A stretch of DNA of 64,000 nt from Serinus canaria. Its lineage: Eukaryota > Chordata > Aves > Passeriformes > Fringillidae. Position numbers and translations under genes: made by a program. Shown in pieces: positions 42,601 through 52,130 of this stretch. The first letter of the stretch is position 1. Each line of letters starts with the position of its first letter. The DNA lies in the NCBI RefSeq assembly GCF_022539315.1, contig NC_066316.1, forward strand, positions 68,869,494 to 68,933,493. Direction: 5' to 3'. Under the pieces are notes generated by a model that ran no database searches, was not told the DNA's origin, and saw nothing but the letters and a program-made list of their open reading frames with translations.

Positions 42601-45600
42601 TTAGTCTTGCCCTGCAACCTGCAAACACGACAGTATTTGTGCCAGGTAAGAGAACAATCTGGTATGGTTAGGTAACAAGTTTAGAGTAGCATATTTAGAT
42701 TTATGCTCATGAGACGAGGAGTGTTGTGCAACGAATGCTTAAAAAGGCTGACATGGAGATTTGTTAGCAAGGACTGCAACAGACATTTATTGACCATAAA
42801 TGTTAAAGTTACTTCTGATGAAAAAAAAAAAAACCCTTCAGTGGTGCAAGAAAATAGTGAAATCAAAAGAAAAACTCAGAGTCTAGCTGGAGAAAACGCT
42901 GACAGACTCCCTCCTGCAGGGACAAGGAGGTCTCTCCAGTTCTGGCTGGGAAAGTGCAGGTGAGACAGCAATGTATATTTTGCCATGCTTTTTCCCCAGC
43001 ACTATACTTTTATCATCAGACTTAGTCAAACATCCCACTCTTGTTGTTTCATCTTACCACAGTTTACCACTGTGCTGACTGAAATATATTAATCAGGTGC
43101 AAATGAAGCACATTCACTGGGCATTCAACTTTTGTGCACACCTATGCCAAATATTTAGAAATGAATTAAATGTCTTATCTGCTCTGCTGGGTGCTACATT
43201 TGATTTTCTGGGATATAAACTCAGAGCTACAAAACAAGAGGCAAGGAAAGCTGCAAAGGGAATTTCCACATCAGTTCTAGTTGCTTCCCATGAGAATGTG
43301 CCATACCAGTGCTATCAGTATTTGCAGGTGCAAGGCCACCAAAGCAACAATCTGAGAATAACAGCATGAAAACAAGAGACACAGAAAATACTGTCAAAGA
43401 CAGTCCAGAAAACATTGTGTCAAGAGTGTCAGGGAAAAGTTACAGTGATGCAACAGCTGGCTAACAGCACTATAATTGTTAAGGCAATGTGCAACAGGGA
43501 TATGTCTAAACTTTTCTAAGTCCTTTGAAAAGAAACTGTCATGCCCCCAAAAACAGAACAAGGGTGCAGATTATACCAAGGCCTTCTTTCCTTACCTCAC
43601 CTGGAAACTAGCAACATGGAGAAGAATTGTTTTTAAAAGACATGTTTTATACATATTATAATGTGGAATTATTTGTGGAATACCTGTTAGAACAGAAAAC
43701 ATCTGTGTTCAGTTTATGTAATCCAAACACACAAGTATAATACCAGTGCTTGGGAATTAAAACCTGGTTTAGGCCCCTCTCTCCTATAGTCAAATGATGT
43801 TTTTGGAAAAGTAGGCAGTGGGCATAACTAAAACCACATTAGATTTTCTTACAGAATTATTTCAATAGTATCTAATTTGGCTACTTCTGGAATGCCACTG
43901 GATTTTACAAACAAAAAAAAAAAAAAGAAAGATTGAAACATGAAAAACGATGTATCGGGAAAGATGCATTTGCAAAAATAAGATTTGTGCCTTTGACAGA
44001 AATTTATGCATTTTAAGTACATTCTTATGAGCAAATAAAAATGCAAAAAATATTTTTATCATTATAAACCTCACCTGTGAAAGAACACTTTTTGAATCAA
44101 TGCTGTAGCCTTTAAGGCTCTCATGCAATTTCTGCAGGTGCTGCACAACTCTTCTTTGTTGCTCGTCATTCTTCAGCTCTTGATGCTTAATCAAAAAATC
44201 ATAATGTTCTAAAGGTCCATTGCAAACCTGTAAGGCTCTGGCATGAGCATCTGTAGGAGTAGCAGGGCCTGTCTTCTCATCTGCCTGAGCTGTGTAGGCT
44301 GTAAAAATAAAAGTAGCCAATTAATAGAGAAGTTCTTAAAAGCATCTTCTTATAAACAACACATATTCCTAGTTTACACAAGGACATATATACACAACTT
44401 ACCTATGTAACCACTGGTTACCCCTTCATTTTTCATTAACTCGATTTCTAACTTTTTACTAAGACTAGTAGTATGTTTTAATATTCCTTTATTTTATTAA
44501 CAAGCATACATTATAAGAAGTCCAACTACAGAGATAGTAAGATTTGGCTGAGTTGTTGCAAGCAAAGTTTTGACCCCTTTTTTTTATTTCAAACTGGGGT
44601 AAAACCATTTAAATTTCCAAAGTGCATTTCCCTAAACAGATAATTCTTTAGGTAGAACTTCAGAAAATATTTAAAAGTCAACAAACAAGAGACCAAACCA
44701 GGAGTTCTGTAATGAATTTGAAACAACCTGTCAAACACCACACTAAGCAAGGCAGCAACTCTGAAGCCCTGCAATGCCACAACCTGATCTGCTGGCATTA
44801 TCTTCTGCCTAGAAGAGACAGGGACAAGCCCAAAAAGGAGTACTGTCAGAAACAAGACATTAAAAAAAAAAAAAAAAAAAAGTCAGAATTCCTAGACATA
44901 AAACAAGCCATAACTAGGGAAAGAAACAATGCACCAGATTACAAAGAAGGCTCGCCAAATCATTAATATCAGAAACAATGGCATGCACTGGAAAGTTGTT
45001 ATATAGCATTGCCATCTATAAAGTAGGAAAGTAAGTTGCAAGTGAACATACTTTTAAGCAGGTACAAAGCAACTGGAAAAAGGATATGTAATAAATAACT
45101 ACTATATTTAAACTAGGTTGTATATCTGCAGTAGAGTTTCAAAGAGGGCTCAGGATCTCATCTTGGTACAACCCTGAATTTCCATCCATGCCATATATGG
45201 AAAAATAAAGTAGACAGACTGGGAACACAAATAACAGAAAATCAGGAGAGGGCTGCAGACACTTTGGGAGGCAAGTAAATTCTGACAAACTGGACAAATA
45301 ATCTAATAAAATTAGGATGTAATTCAAGAGGGACAAAGCATGTTATTTAGAGGAAATAACTAACTCAGGAGATGGGGAATGACCAGCTAAAGAGTATCTC
45401 TGCAAAAAAGGATCCAACAGCTACATGAGATCACAAAATGCCAGTGCGACAATATCATTGCACTATTAGAGGAAAAAATAAGCTAAAATAAAATAAACAC
45501 AAGACCTCCAATATAGATACATACAGAGAAAAAAACACCCAGTTTCTCCATAAAAAGACAGTCACTGTTTATATCTGCAGCCAATAATTGCACCAAATTC

Positions 45601-48600
45601 TCTTGTTCCTGGAGGAACTGAGTTGCTGCTTTGAATTAAGAGTAATTAGCTCATCCCTATCCAAAGACATCACATAAAGAAAGTTGAGTTCAAAGTCTTG
45701 TTAGTGCAAAAGTGCGAGTAGAGAACCTGTAGAGAAGAAAAACATATAGCTCTCTCCAAATACATACAGTGTAGTGAGAAAATAAAAGGATATGGTATTA
45801 ATAAAGATAACTTAATAACTGTAATTAAGGTAGTGAAATAGATTAATAGTGTAGAAGCTGTAAAACTTCCAAAGATTTGGGGTGAATTTTAAAAATAAGT
45901 TTGATAAAAATCTGTCAGGAATAGGTCAGCAAAACCTGACTTGCCTCTGACGGAAAGGGGAAAAGGAAAGATTGCACAATTATAGAGTGGCTTGGGTTGG
46001 AAGGGAGCTGAAGTATCATCTAGATCCAACACTCCTGCCATGGGCAGGGACACCTTCCACCAGACCAGGTTGCTTTCATATCGTTTTCTACTGTTCCATT
46101 CCCAAAAAAAGTCCACGTCAGTCCCGTGATCCATACCTCTGAACTGTCTGTGCCTTTGCAGTACATAGAAGGGGATGGCCCTGAGAGCTCCAGTGTGCCC
46201 CCTTATACCTATAAATTCTTAAGTTCTTACTGCTTGCCACAGGATCAAAGAAAAAAAATAAGCTGATTTAGGTGTAAGCAAGGGTTTGTGGCTCATGACC
46301 TTCCTGGCCATGGACAAAGCACACCAGCAGGACTGCTGAGAAGCATGGGGTTTGTCTCAGATTACATGCCTCACAGCTAACCATCCTGGGAGTGGGGGAA
46401 AGTACTCTGTCATTAACATGTGACAGAGGTGGAGACTATGCCCAAATGGCCATAGAGGGTGTCCTGGCACAAATCACTCACTGTTCTCCTAATGTAATAT
46501 TGAACACTGGGATTTAAATATCATGGGAGTACACTAAAAGGAGACACCCAGTAACTGGTTAAGTGATAAACTCACACCTGTAGCTGCAAAAGAAAGGCAG
46601 ATGCTACTGAAGAGCATGTGGGGTTTTAGAGATAAGTCAACAGAAGGCAGCTGTACAAGTGATACGATATTCTAAGAGACAGAAAAAAATGGGCACCTTC
46701 CATTCTAACCTGCATTTTGTGGAACAGATTGCAAAATCTATTACTCAACTATAGGAATCACCTATGATTGAGTGTACTAACGGTAGTGCTACAGCCCTCT
46801 TCTCCACACTGCAAAATAGGGGTTTTCATTTATTCCTTACTTTTTCCTTATCTAATCTTTGTATTACAGAAACTGCAACTCAATTATTTATTATTTATTA
46901 TTTTCCCTTCTGAAGTCTTCAAAGTGTTCTGGATGCAACTATAGAAAAGTACAACATCAATTCACTGTTCATACAGTTCTACACAGAACAGTGTAAAATT
47001 AGACATGGTTATCCACAACCTACCTTTCCCACCTTCAGGGTGCAGGACAGTGTTGGATATTACCACATTTAATCAGACGTTCCCTGCTTCTTTAGATTTG
47101 ACACCAAGCTGCAACTTTTTTCCTAAATTCCTGTTCCCAAAACATACATATGTCAGTATAATCTCACTTTCTTTCATACCACATAATTAGGTCTTTGCAT
47201 GTGCCTTTCTGCTTGCACATACAGGTATCACAGACACAGCTGCAGTGAAAAGCTACCATGACACAGCCAAAAAAAAGAAAGAAATCTGAGGGAAAAAAAT
47301 CTCACCACGGCAAATAAAACTTATTTTAAAAAATGGCAATCTGGAATTATAAAAAATTTTCTTTCAAGTGGGGGACTTACGACATATTTGGTAAACTGAC
47401 ATTAATTTACAACTGTAAAGATAATTAATGCCTACATAAAATTATAAAAAGTGTTCTTAACTCCAGGGACTTTCTGACCTGGAAAAAACAGCAAATTGGA
47501 AAACTGATCAATGTGTTGTTGAGTTTTTCTACTGCTACTTAGAACTGATGTCTGAGATGACACAGAAAAAGGCATGTGAGTTTCAGTGACACAGCTTATG
47601 AAAGTAAAAGTCACTTCTGAGGCAGGCACTAGACTTATTTATTCAAGAAGACAAACTGAAATGGAAGTTGTGTTGTGGCATACCAAAACTGATCCTGACA
47701 GCAGCCAAGAGGCTGAGAGCACAGAAGGGTAACCAAGCTACAAGGTAGAGAATTAACACTTCCCCCTTCCTTCTTTGCTGTTAATTACTGTTTTTCTTAA
47801 AAATAGAGAACATTTCCAACTGCAAAGAAATGCAGAACTGCGAAGAGTTGTGATAACTGCATCTAAACCAAACTCATGTAGGTTACAAATGCACCAAAAT
47901 TCAGTACCCCAAAATCACCCAAGTGCCACCTTTGCTGACAGTCATGATCAAGAAGCTGGAAGAGCTTCTACTAAATCAGTGTTAATGCAAGGTACAAGGA
48001 TCACATCTGCTTCATTACTGCTCTGCCAGCACAATCTGCCTCGAGAACTTTTAACAAACCCTGAAATCTGTGTGGAGAGAGGGGGGAAAAAAGGCATAGA
48101 ATTCAACTTTTAAAAACTGTCATGCATTCAACAATCTAAGCTGAAGTTCAGAATATCAGTTTGGGTCACAATGAAGCCAAACTGCTTCAAACCTTGAAAC
48201 TCTTTGTGTAAAGCTGTTAAAACTGCCTATGAAACACAACTGCCACGACAGAGAAAGAGGACTTGGAAGTCAGAAGGGCACTTTCATCAACAGGCAGATG
48301 GTGGTATCAGAGTCCTAAACTTGAGATTAAGCCAGTAATAGAACTGCTGCAAAATGCTTCCTTCTTAGATGACACCACAGTGACAAGGAAGGGCAATGGT
48401 ACAGTCTTGCAGCTCCAAAGGTTATTTTTCTATGTGAAAATAGGAGCAAAGGTAGCAAAATATCAGAAAGAACTTTTTCTCATTTTAGTATCTGTAAGCA
48501 ATAATAATGTTCTCTTGTCTCATCTTTTATTAACTACATATGCAAGTTTTGCAGAATCAGTCTCAAACAGGTAAATTGCCCCATGATGTACAAGGATTTG

Positions 48601-51150
48601 GATAAATTTAATGTGTGTTAAAGTTAAACACATGAATAAACTCGCAGAAGAACAAAGACTTGTCATGTAAGCTTCTTGGGAAAGAGATAATGTGCTAGGT
48701 ATAAGCTAAAAATACATCTATAGTCCTATAATACACAAATGCTCCTTTCAAAATATTGCACTATGATTAATGATAAGAATGTAAGAGGAGGTGATCTGAA
48801 GAAATTACTTACTTTCCAGAGCTTAACAGAAAGCTTAAAAAAAACCAAAATCCAACCAACCATATTGGGGGGGGGGCATACACACTACATTATCTGCATG
48901 AATTAAAGATGATAGGCCAATATAATGTAAAATTCATAAAAGCCCCCTGCATGCTGAAATCAGGTGTTCAAACCAGAAGAAGCAGCTTGCACCTAAGACA
49001 TAAGGACAAGGATTTGCATTTTTGTCTCATTATATGACCTTAGATGAATCATTAAAGGCCATTCATTCGGGCAGCGTATGACACAGTATTTAATCTTCCA
49101 GAGAAACATGAGTTGGAACTAGAATTCTACTTTTTGCATACGTGCCTGATACATTATTCTGCTAGAAGATTACTTGTATTTTTTCCATGCACACCCTGTT
49201 CCACAAACTGACCTATAGACAACCTATAGGGAGAGACAAGAGAAGCATACCAGTGAAACTGTGACTTTACAGATAATACTTGTCATGTCTTTACTTAATT
49301 AAGGAGAAGGTACGCAACTCTGGAAAGCAAATCACAAAAACAAAGAAAAGACTGGTTTATAAACCAGTGATCATAAAACCAGTATTATAAATCAATTCCA
49401 TGATGGCAGCCCATCCCTGCAGTCTGACGTACTCAAACAACATATACAAGGACTACCTCTTCTTTAACATGGAAGCTGACAAACTGCCTGAAGCCCCTGG
49501 ATTTGCTCAGACAACTTTTTCTAAATGCTAGTATGTTGGTTATAAAAAACCACCTACACAGAGTCCAAGTATTAGAACAATATAAAATAAAACACACGCA
49601 ACTACAGTACTACCTGCAGTGCTTGTCTACTTTTCTTAGGATGTCTTGTCTATTTTTCCTAAGATAAATATTCTACAATCTCAACATAATGCGTGGATGT
49701 GGACGTATATCAATCCTGGGACCCACCAGCCACCAGCAGAATCTTCACACCTTGGCCAGACTGGCAGAGGACGAAGAGCTCTCACTGAAGAAAAAAGATC
49801 TCTACTCCTAACCTAAGCCTCTGTGGGAACCCAGCACATCACTCCTGATGTCCGGAGCTACTGAGAGAGCCCCTGAGGGGGCTCGGGGGGCTTTGGAATG
49901 TTGCCAAAAGCACTTGGTGGCTTGATTTTGATCCATCTAGGGATGTGCCACCGATGTATGAGGAGATAGAACCTGTGGGAATTACCCGGGTGCTAATGGT
50001 GAAGGGAAAAACGTAGTCATAGGGTAAATTATAGATTTTAGGGTGTTGTACAGGGCGGTTATGGAGGCAAGATGGAGGAAACAGGGCAGGTCACAAGACT
50101 CTTCCTCCTTCTTCTTGTCGTCCATCTTCTGGTGTTGTGTTGGCACTTGGGGATTGGTCTGGGGTAAGAAGGTATCCGGTGACGAGGGTGATAGGTATTG
50201 GGGGTAAAAGGTAAATATGATATACGTAGTTTTTGATATAAAAGATGTGCCTGCCTTGGGGGTGGCCAGAGTGCCTTTGGCTGCCGTGCTGGTCAGATCC
50301 CAGTCGGGCAGAGAAGGGACTTTATAGATAAGATATAATAAACAATTCTGAAGACCGAAAAACTCTGGAGTCCAGACTCATCCTTTGTGACACAGCCTGC
50401 CAGAACCATCCTAAGCGTGCGTGGGGACAGAGACAAACAGCCGAACCCCACAAGCCTCAAGTTAACAAAACTCCATAAAATTTTGTACTGAAGAGGCTTT
50501 CAAAGCAAGGCTGTGAAGACAGAGCACAGCTGTGGTTCGTTATACACCGGAGGCTCCTGGAGGGAGAACAGTCCCCGAGACACGCCAAGGCCCGGCCGAA
50601 GCGCTGGCAGCCACCGGCGCTCTCGCCGAGCGACCGGTGCAGGCGCAAGACTTTAAGCAGGCAGCGTACAGAGGCCCTATTTCCCAGGGGAAAAGCGGCA
50701 TCACCAGCTCGGGAAGCCACGGGCCCCCTTCGCGGGTCAGCCGGTAACCGGGGCCACCCCGACAGGCAGGTCTCCTGCGGGGCTGTGTCGCGGACAAGCC
50801 CAGGCCGGGAATGCGAGGACACCGGCAGGTCACGGCAGAGAGAGCGGCGAGGCCTGTGCGTGTCCCGGCGGTTGCCGTGTGGCCCGCCCGGCATCGCCAC
50901 CCACCTCCCCTCCGCGGGGACAGACCCGCGGCACGACGGGGAGGGAAGGCACGCACCGGCTCCTGCGACCGCTCCTCGGTGCCCTTCCTGCACAGTGCCC
51001 CGGCAGCCCTGCCGCCCGCCCGGGTCTGGCGAGCCCCGGAGAGCCGCAGCGGCGGCACTGACCTCTGTGCGACGGGAGCAGGCGGCCGCGGCACCCCAGA
51101 GCCCGCAGCAGGCAGCGCGCAGTAGCCAAGGGCGACACGAGGGCCGCCAT
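7773..51150 (-). CDS. AFG1L: AFG1L (LACE1), mitochondrial AFG1-like AAA ATPase; exons 1-10, 3' end outside window
   Basis: This is the metazoan homologue of yeast Afg1 and bacterial ZapE, a P-loop ATPase of mitochondria that the literature links to turnover of nuclear-encoded cytochrome oxidase subunits. Ten coding exons on the minus strand join in frame: 51150-51063, 44298-44075, 37372-37321, 36722-36621, 35348-35218, 29998-29899, 27277-27219, 11745-11663, 8200-8130 and 7873-7773. They total 1011 nt, or 337 codons. Visible parts are an Arg-rich, acid-free N-terminus (1-29), Walker A GDVGTGKT (119-126), Walker B LLCFDE (192-197) and sensor-1 segment ATSN (225-228). The human protein is about 480 residues, so roughly the last 140 are missing and should lie beyond base 1. 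No frameshift or stop is seen. The neighbour SNX3 is head to head, as in mammals. Family assignment is very secure. Exon borders come from splice motifs plus frame. Confidence 0.97.
7874..8129 (-). other. AFG1L: AFG1L intron 9
   Basis: A short 256-base intron between exons 9 and 10, with nothing else recognised in it. Its donor end carries two overlapping GT sites, described as a finding. Confidence 0.9.
8130..8200 (-). CDS. AFG1L: AFG1L exon 9
   Basis: It has 71 nt. The acceptor is TTTTCACTGTAG. It encodes [19 protein letters not shown] followed by KQND, with the last base T opening Leu304. The frame requires donor GTACGT at 8129-8124. A second, more canonical donor (GTAAGT) begins 4 nt further into the intron and would break the frame. 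Confidence 0.94.
8626..8672. repeat. Poly-T followed by a G run
   Basis: About 36 T-rich bases run straight into about 11 consecutive G. Confidence 0.95.
8983..9041. repeat. (GATA)n/(GACA)n microsatellite
   Basis: Tetranucleotide GATA units with one interruption and an internal block of GACA variants. Confidence 0.95.
9555..9602. repeat. (TA)n microsatellite
   Basis: About 22 uninterrupted TA units. Likely length-variable. Confidence 0.97.
11663..11745 (-). CDS. AFG1L: AFG1L exon 8
   Basis: It has 83 nt, acceptor GTCTCTGTAG and donor GTAAGT. It encodes residues 253-279 ([18 protein letters not shown], then LPAAGKLYY) and two bases of Leu280. The DYR element is conserved in AFG1 proteins. 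The polypyrimidine tract of this exon is a simple repeat (see 11756-11801). Confidence 0.95.
11756..11801. repeat. Poly-A/(GAAA)n repeat forming the exon 8 polypyrimidine tract
   Basis: On the AFG1L strand this reads as four to five TTTC units followed by about 26 T and ends 8 nt before the exon 8 AG. It therefore occupies the polypyrimidine-tract position. Confidence 0.95.
13743..13808. repeat. 26-bp perfect palindrome plus AAATTACATGA-like tandem units
   Basis: Bases 13743-13768 form a perfect palindrome centred on GAATTC. The right arm is continued by three more copies of an AATTACATGA-like unit up to about 13808. Confidence 0.9.
16144..16224. repeat. Intronic duplicated segment, copy A
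   Basis: It shares a 28-nt identical core (16169-16196) and similar flanks with copy B at 17167-17243. Same orientation, about 1.02 kb apart. Not assigned to a known repeat family. Confidence 0.85.
17167..17243. repeat. Intronic duplicated segment, copy B
   Basis: Partner of 16144-16224. The identical core lies at 17191-17218. A 3-nt indel and several substitutions separate the copies in the right flank. Confidence 0.85.
18061..18591 (-). other. Unrecognised 176-codon open frame within AFG1L intron 7
   Basis: This is the longest open frame in the AT-rich introns. It lies on the same strand as AFG1L. It has one hydrophobic stretch (about residues 50-62) and another Phe/Leu-rich one (about 85-95), and ends in a tandem [13 protein letters not shown] caused by a short DNA duplication (about 18086-18126). 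I do not recognise the product. No splice or promoter evidence supports it, so it is most likely a chance open frame. Confidence 0.15.
23085..23480 (+). mobile_element. CR1 LINE 3' fragment with internal deletion
   Basis: It opens with the typical CR1 segment around GGAAGGCTCTGCAGAGGGAT and the TTCAACAAGGCCAAGTGC block. It then jumps at about 23285 to the TTTCTTCACC…AAGGG region and ends in CR1's 3' terminal CAATTCTGTGATT. Several hundred bases normally present between the two parts are missing. It lies antisense to AFG1L. Confidence 0.9.
27219..27277 (-). CDS. AFG1L: AFG1L exon 7
   Basis: It has 59 nt, acceptor TCTTTCAG and donor GTAAGG. It encodes residues 233-252, [20 protein letters not shown]. 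Arg241 in the NGLQRxxFxPFI segment is strongly conserved in the family and is a candidate arginine finger. That role is inferred, not shown here. Confidence 0.95.
27278..29898 (-). other. AFG1L: AFG1L intron 6
   Basis: AT-rich intron with no gene, transposon or structured element recognised, apart from a T/G-rich run near 29010-29065. Confidence 0.85.
29899..29998 (-). CDS. AFG1L: AFG1L exon 6 (sensor 1)
   Basis: It has 100 nt, acceptor TTCTCAG and donor GTAAAA. It encodes [18 protein letters not shown] and then [13 protein letters not shown]. The hydrophobic strand ending in ATSN is the sensor-1 element of AAA ATPases (Asn228). It is followed by the invariant RPPE of AFG1/ZapE proteins. Confidence 0.96.
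29999..35217 (-). other. AFG1L: AFG1L intron 5
   Basis: AT-rich intron. The only clear element is the CCAA microsatellite at 31890-31934. Open frames here are shadows or low complexity. Confidence 0.85.
31890..31934. repeat. (CCAA)n microsatellite
   Basis: About 11 CCAA units. On the AFG1L strand it reads TTGG. It produces the artificial Gln-Pro-Thr-Asn or Gly-Trp-Leu-Val repeat peptides seen in translations. Confidence 0.97.
35218..35348 (-). CDS. AFG1L: AFG1L exon 5 (Walker B)
   Basis: It has 131 nt with donor GTAAGA. It encodes [15 protein letters not shown], then the conserved [11 protein letters not shown] segment and the Walker B strand LLCFDEFQ (192-199). The Asp196-Glu197 pair would bind Mg and activate water for ATP hydrolysis. 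Confidence 0.96.
35349..36620 (-). other. AFG1L: AFG1L intron 4
   Basis: A 1.27-kb AT-rich intron with nothing further recognised. Confidence 0.9.
36621..36722 (-). CDS. AFG1L: AFG1L exon 4 (Walker A Lys)
   Basis: It encodes [16 protein letters not shown] through [11 protein letters not shown] in 102 nt. It carries the catalytic P-loop Lys125 and Thr126 and the family-typical segment [15 protein letters not shown]. The acceptor is ACTTGAAG and the donor GTAAGT. The first base of Arg156 is at its 3' end. Confidence 0.96.
36723..37320 (-). other. AFG1L: AFG1L intron 3
   Basis: A 598-base intron that splits the Walker A codons. Nothing further recognised. Confidence 0.9.
37321..37372 (-). CDS. 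AFG1L: AFG1L exon 3 (start of Walker A)
   Basis: This short exon of 52 nt has acceptor CTTGCAG and donor GTAAGT. It encodes residues 105-121 ([17 protein letters not shown]) plus the first base of Gly122. The Walker A motif GDVGTGKT is therefore split between exons 3 and 4. Confidence 0.96.
37373..44074 (-). other. AFG1L: AFG1L intron 2
   Basis: A 6.7-kb AT-rich intron with a TA/CA-rich patch at about 37629-37692 and short A runs (42821, 43912). No transposon or gene recognised. Confidence 0.85.
44075..44298 (-). CDS. AFG1L: AFG1L exon 2
   Basis: It encodes residues 30-104. The acceptor is TTTTTACAG and the donor GTGAGG. It contains the family signature segment [17 protein letters not shown], followed by the helical stretch [20 protein letters not shown] that precedes the ATPase core. 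Length is 224 nt and it ends in phase 0 (…VLSQ). Confidence 0.96.
44862..44881. repeat. Poly-A tract
   Basis: Twenty consecutive A. The upstream 150 bases are not a recognisable SINE or retrocopy. Confidence 0.9.
45240..45475 (+). mobile_element. Old CR1 LINE fragment
   Basis: The order of blocks matches an older CR1 family: ATTCAAGAGGGACAAAG, GATGGGGAATGACCAGCTA, AAAAGGATC and a GATCACAA block. Divergence is high and small gaps are frequent. The left border is uncertain. Confidence 0.65.
45972..46085 (-). mobile_element. CR1 LINE 3' end fragment
   Basis: It begins with the reverse complement of the CR1 3' terminus (GGCTTGGGTTGGAAGGGA) and continues through GCCATGGGCAGGGACACCTT and CCAGACCAGGTTGCT, all characteristic of CR1. 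It is 5' truncated at about 46085. Confidence 0.9.
49822..50452 (+). mobile_element. Solo LTR of an endogenous retrovirus, class II (ERVK)-like
   Basis: A complete 631-bp LTR begins TGTGGG and ends CCCACA. It is flanked on both sides by the exact 6-bp duplication AGCCTC (49816-49821 and 50453-50458). A TATA box lies at 50237-50244 and an AATAAA signal at 50337-50342, so its transcriptional sense is plus, opposite to AFG1L. No viral coding region is present, so this is the product of recombination between two LTRs. A 6-bp duplication is typical of class II elements. The perfect duplication suggests it is fairly recent. Confidence 0.93.
51063..51150 (-). CDS. AFG1L: AFG1L coding exon 1 (start codon and presequence)
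   Basis: The ATG is at 51150-51148 with G at +4. The exon encodes residues 1-29 plus one base of codon 30 and ends at donor GTCAGT (51062-51057). The peptide starts [18 protein letters not shown], is rich in Ala, Leu and Arg and has no acidic residue, as expected for a mitochondrial presequence. The last base G plus CC from exon 2 gives Ala30. No other ATG in this frame fits better: the open frame extends 40 codons upstream, but that part is CpG-island promoter sequence with no protein-like character. Confidence 0.9.
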
Positions 51151-51187
51151 CTTCCCGGCGCGGCGGCGGCGGCGGTGAGGGCGCGGG

Positions 51188-51206
51188 GCGCGCTGGGAAA
51201 TGGAGT
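51188..51206 (-). promoter_or_regulatory. ZNF143/THAP11-type promoter element upstream of AFG1L
   Basis: On the minus strand the sequence is ACTCCATTTCCCAGCGCGC. It resembles the known ACTACANNTCCCAGNNTGC promoter element with about two differences, and ends 38 bp upstream of the ATG. This element is common in promoters of mitochondrial and housekeeping genes. Confidence 0.6.
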
Positions 51207-51271
51207 CCCGCGGAGCTGTGGGGGAGCTCGTGCGCGGCCGGTGCTGGACGAACCGCTCCCCTTGGGTCACG

Positions 51272-52110
51272 GAATCACAGGGTCCATTAGATTGGAAAAA
51301 CCCTCTGAGATCATCGAGTCCAACCTATGACCTAACACCGCAATGTCGACTAGACCATGGCACTAAGTGCCACGTCCAGTCTTTATTAAAAACCTCCAGG
51401 GACGGTGACTCCACCACCTCCCCGGGCAGCATATTTCAGTATCTACTCACCCTTAGAGAAATTCCTCCTCATGTCCAACCTAAACCCCTCGTGGCGCAGC
51501 TTGAGGCTGTGTCTTCTCATCCTGTCACAGGTTGCCTGGGAGAAGAGGCCAACCCTCACCTGGATAAAACCTCCTTTCAAGCAGTTAGAGAGAGCAGTAA
51601 GGTCACCCCTGAGCCTCCTTTTCTCCAACACCAGCCCCCTCAGCTACTGCTCGCAGGACTTGTGCTCCAGACCCTTCACCAGCTTCATTGCCCTTCTCTG
51701 GACACGCTCCAGCCCCTCACTGTCCTTCATGCAGTGAGAAGTACAGAACGAAACACAGGATTTGAGGTACAGCATTGCAAGTGCTGAGTACAGGGAGACA
51801 ATTGCTGCCCTGGTGCGGCCGGCCAAACTATTGCTGATACAGACCAGCATGCCAGTGTCCTTCTTGGCCACCTGGGCGCACACTGGCTCATGTTGAGCCG
51901 CTGTCAACCAGCACACCCAGGTCCTTTGCTGGTCCCTGGCTCCTTCCCCCTCTCTTACCCCCAAACTGTGCCGCAGGCAATGTCGGAGCCCCCGAGGAGC
52001 CCACCTGCCTGGCTGCCCCAGGGCCGCACTCCCTCCACAGCCACTTCAGCCACTTGGTACAAATCCACTTTCCAAACCCACTTGGAGCCCCACACAACAT
52101 CTTACTGCTC
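51272..52110 (-). mobile_element. CR1 LINE 3' part
   Basis: Read on the minus strand it contains the CR1 reverse-transcriptase C-terminal region with several frameshifts: [43 protein letters not shown] and LFSQATCDR. It ends in the CR1 3' untranslated tail at 51272. It is only about 120 bp upstream of the AFG1L start. The 5' border is approximate. Confidence 0.92.
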
Positions 52111-52130
52111 TAGCCATTCACTCCAGTTTC

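Larger units (their letters stand above)
44299..51062 (-). other. AFG1L: AFG1L intron 1
   Basis: It contains a poly-A tract (44862-44881), two CR1 fragments (about 45240-45475 and 45972-46085), a G run (48868-48877), a complete solo LTR (49822-50452) and, at its 5' end, the inner half of the AFG1L CpG island. Confidence 0.88.
50530..51260. promoter_or_regulatory. AFG1L: AFG1L CpG-island promoter
   Basis: G+C and CpG density rise sharply here, covering exon 1, the first part of intron 1 and the region just upstream. No TATA box is seen near the start. All long open frames in this interval overlap each other on both strands and are products of GC-rich DNA, apart from the exon 1 frame. Confidence 0.85.

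Noticed and set aside
44700..44881. Processed retrocopy or SINE ending in poly-A
   Set aside because: There is a poly-A run, but no recognisable parent gene, pol III box or target duplication.
50540..51330. Several overlapping open frames of 100-185 codons on both strands near the AFG1L start
   Set aside because: They overlap each other in a CpG island where stop codons are rare. Only the AFG1L exon 1 frame is supported by homology and a splice donor.
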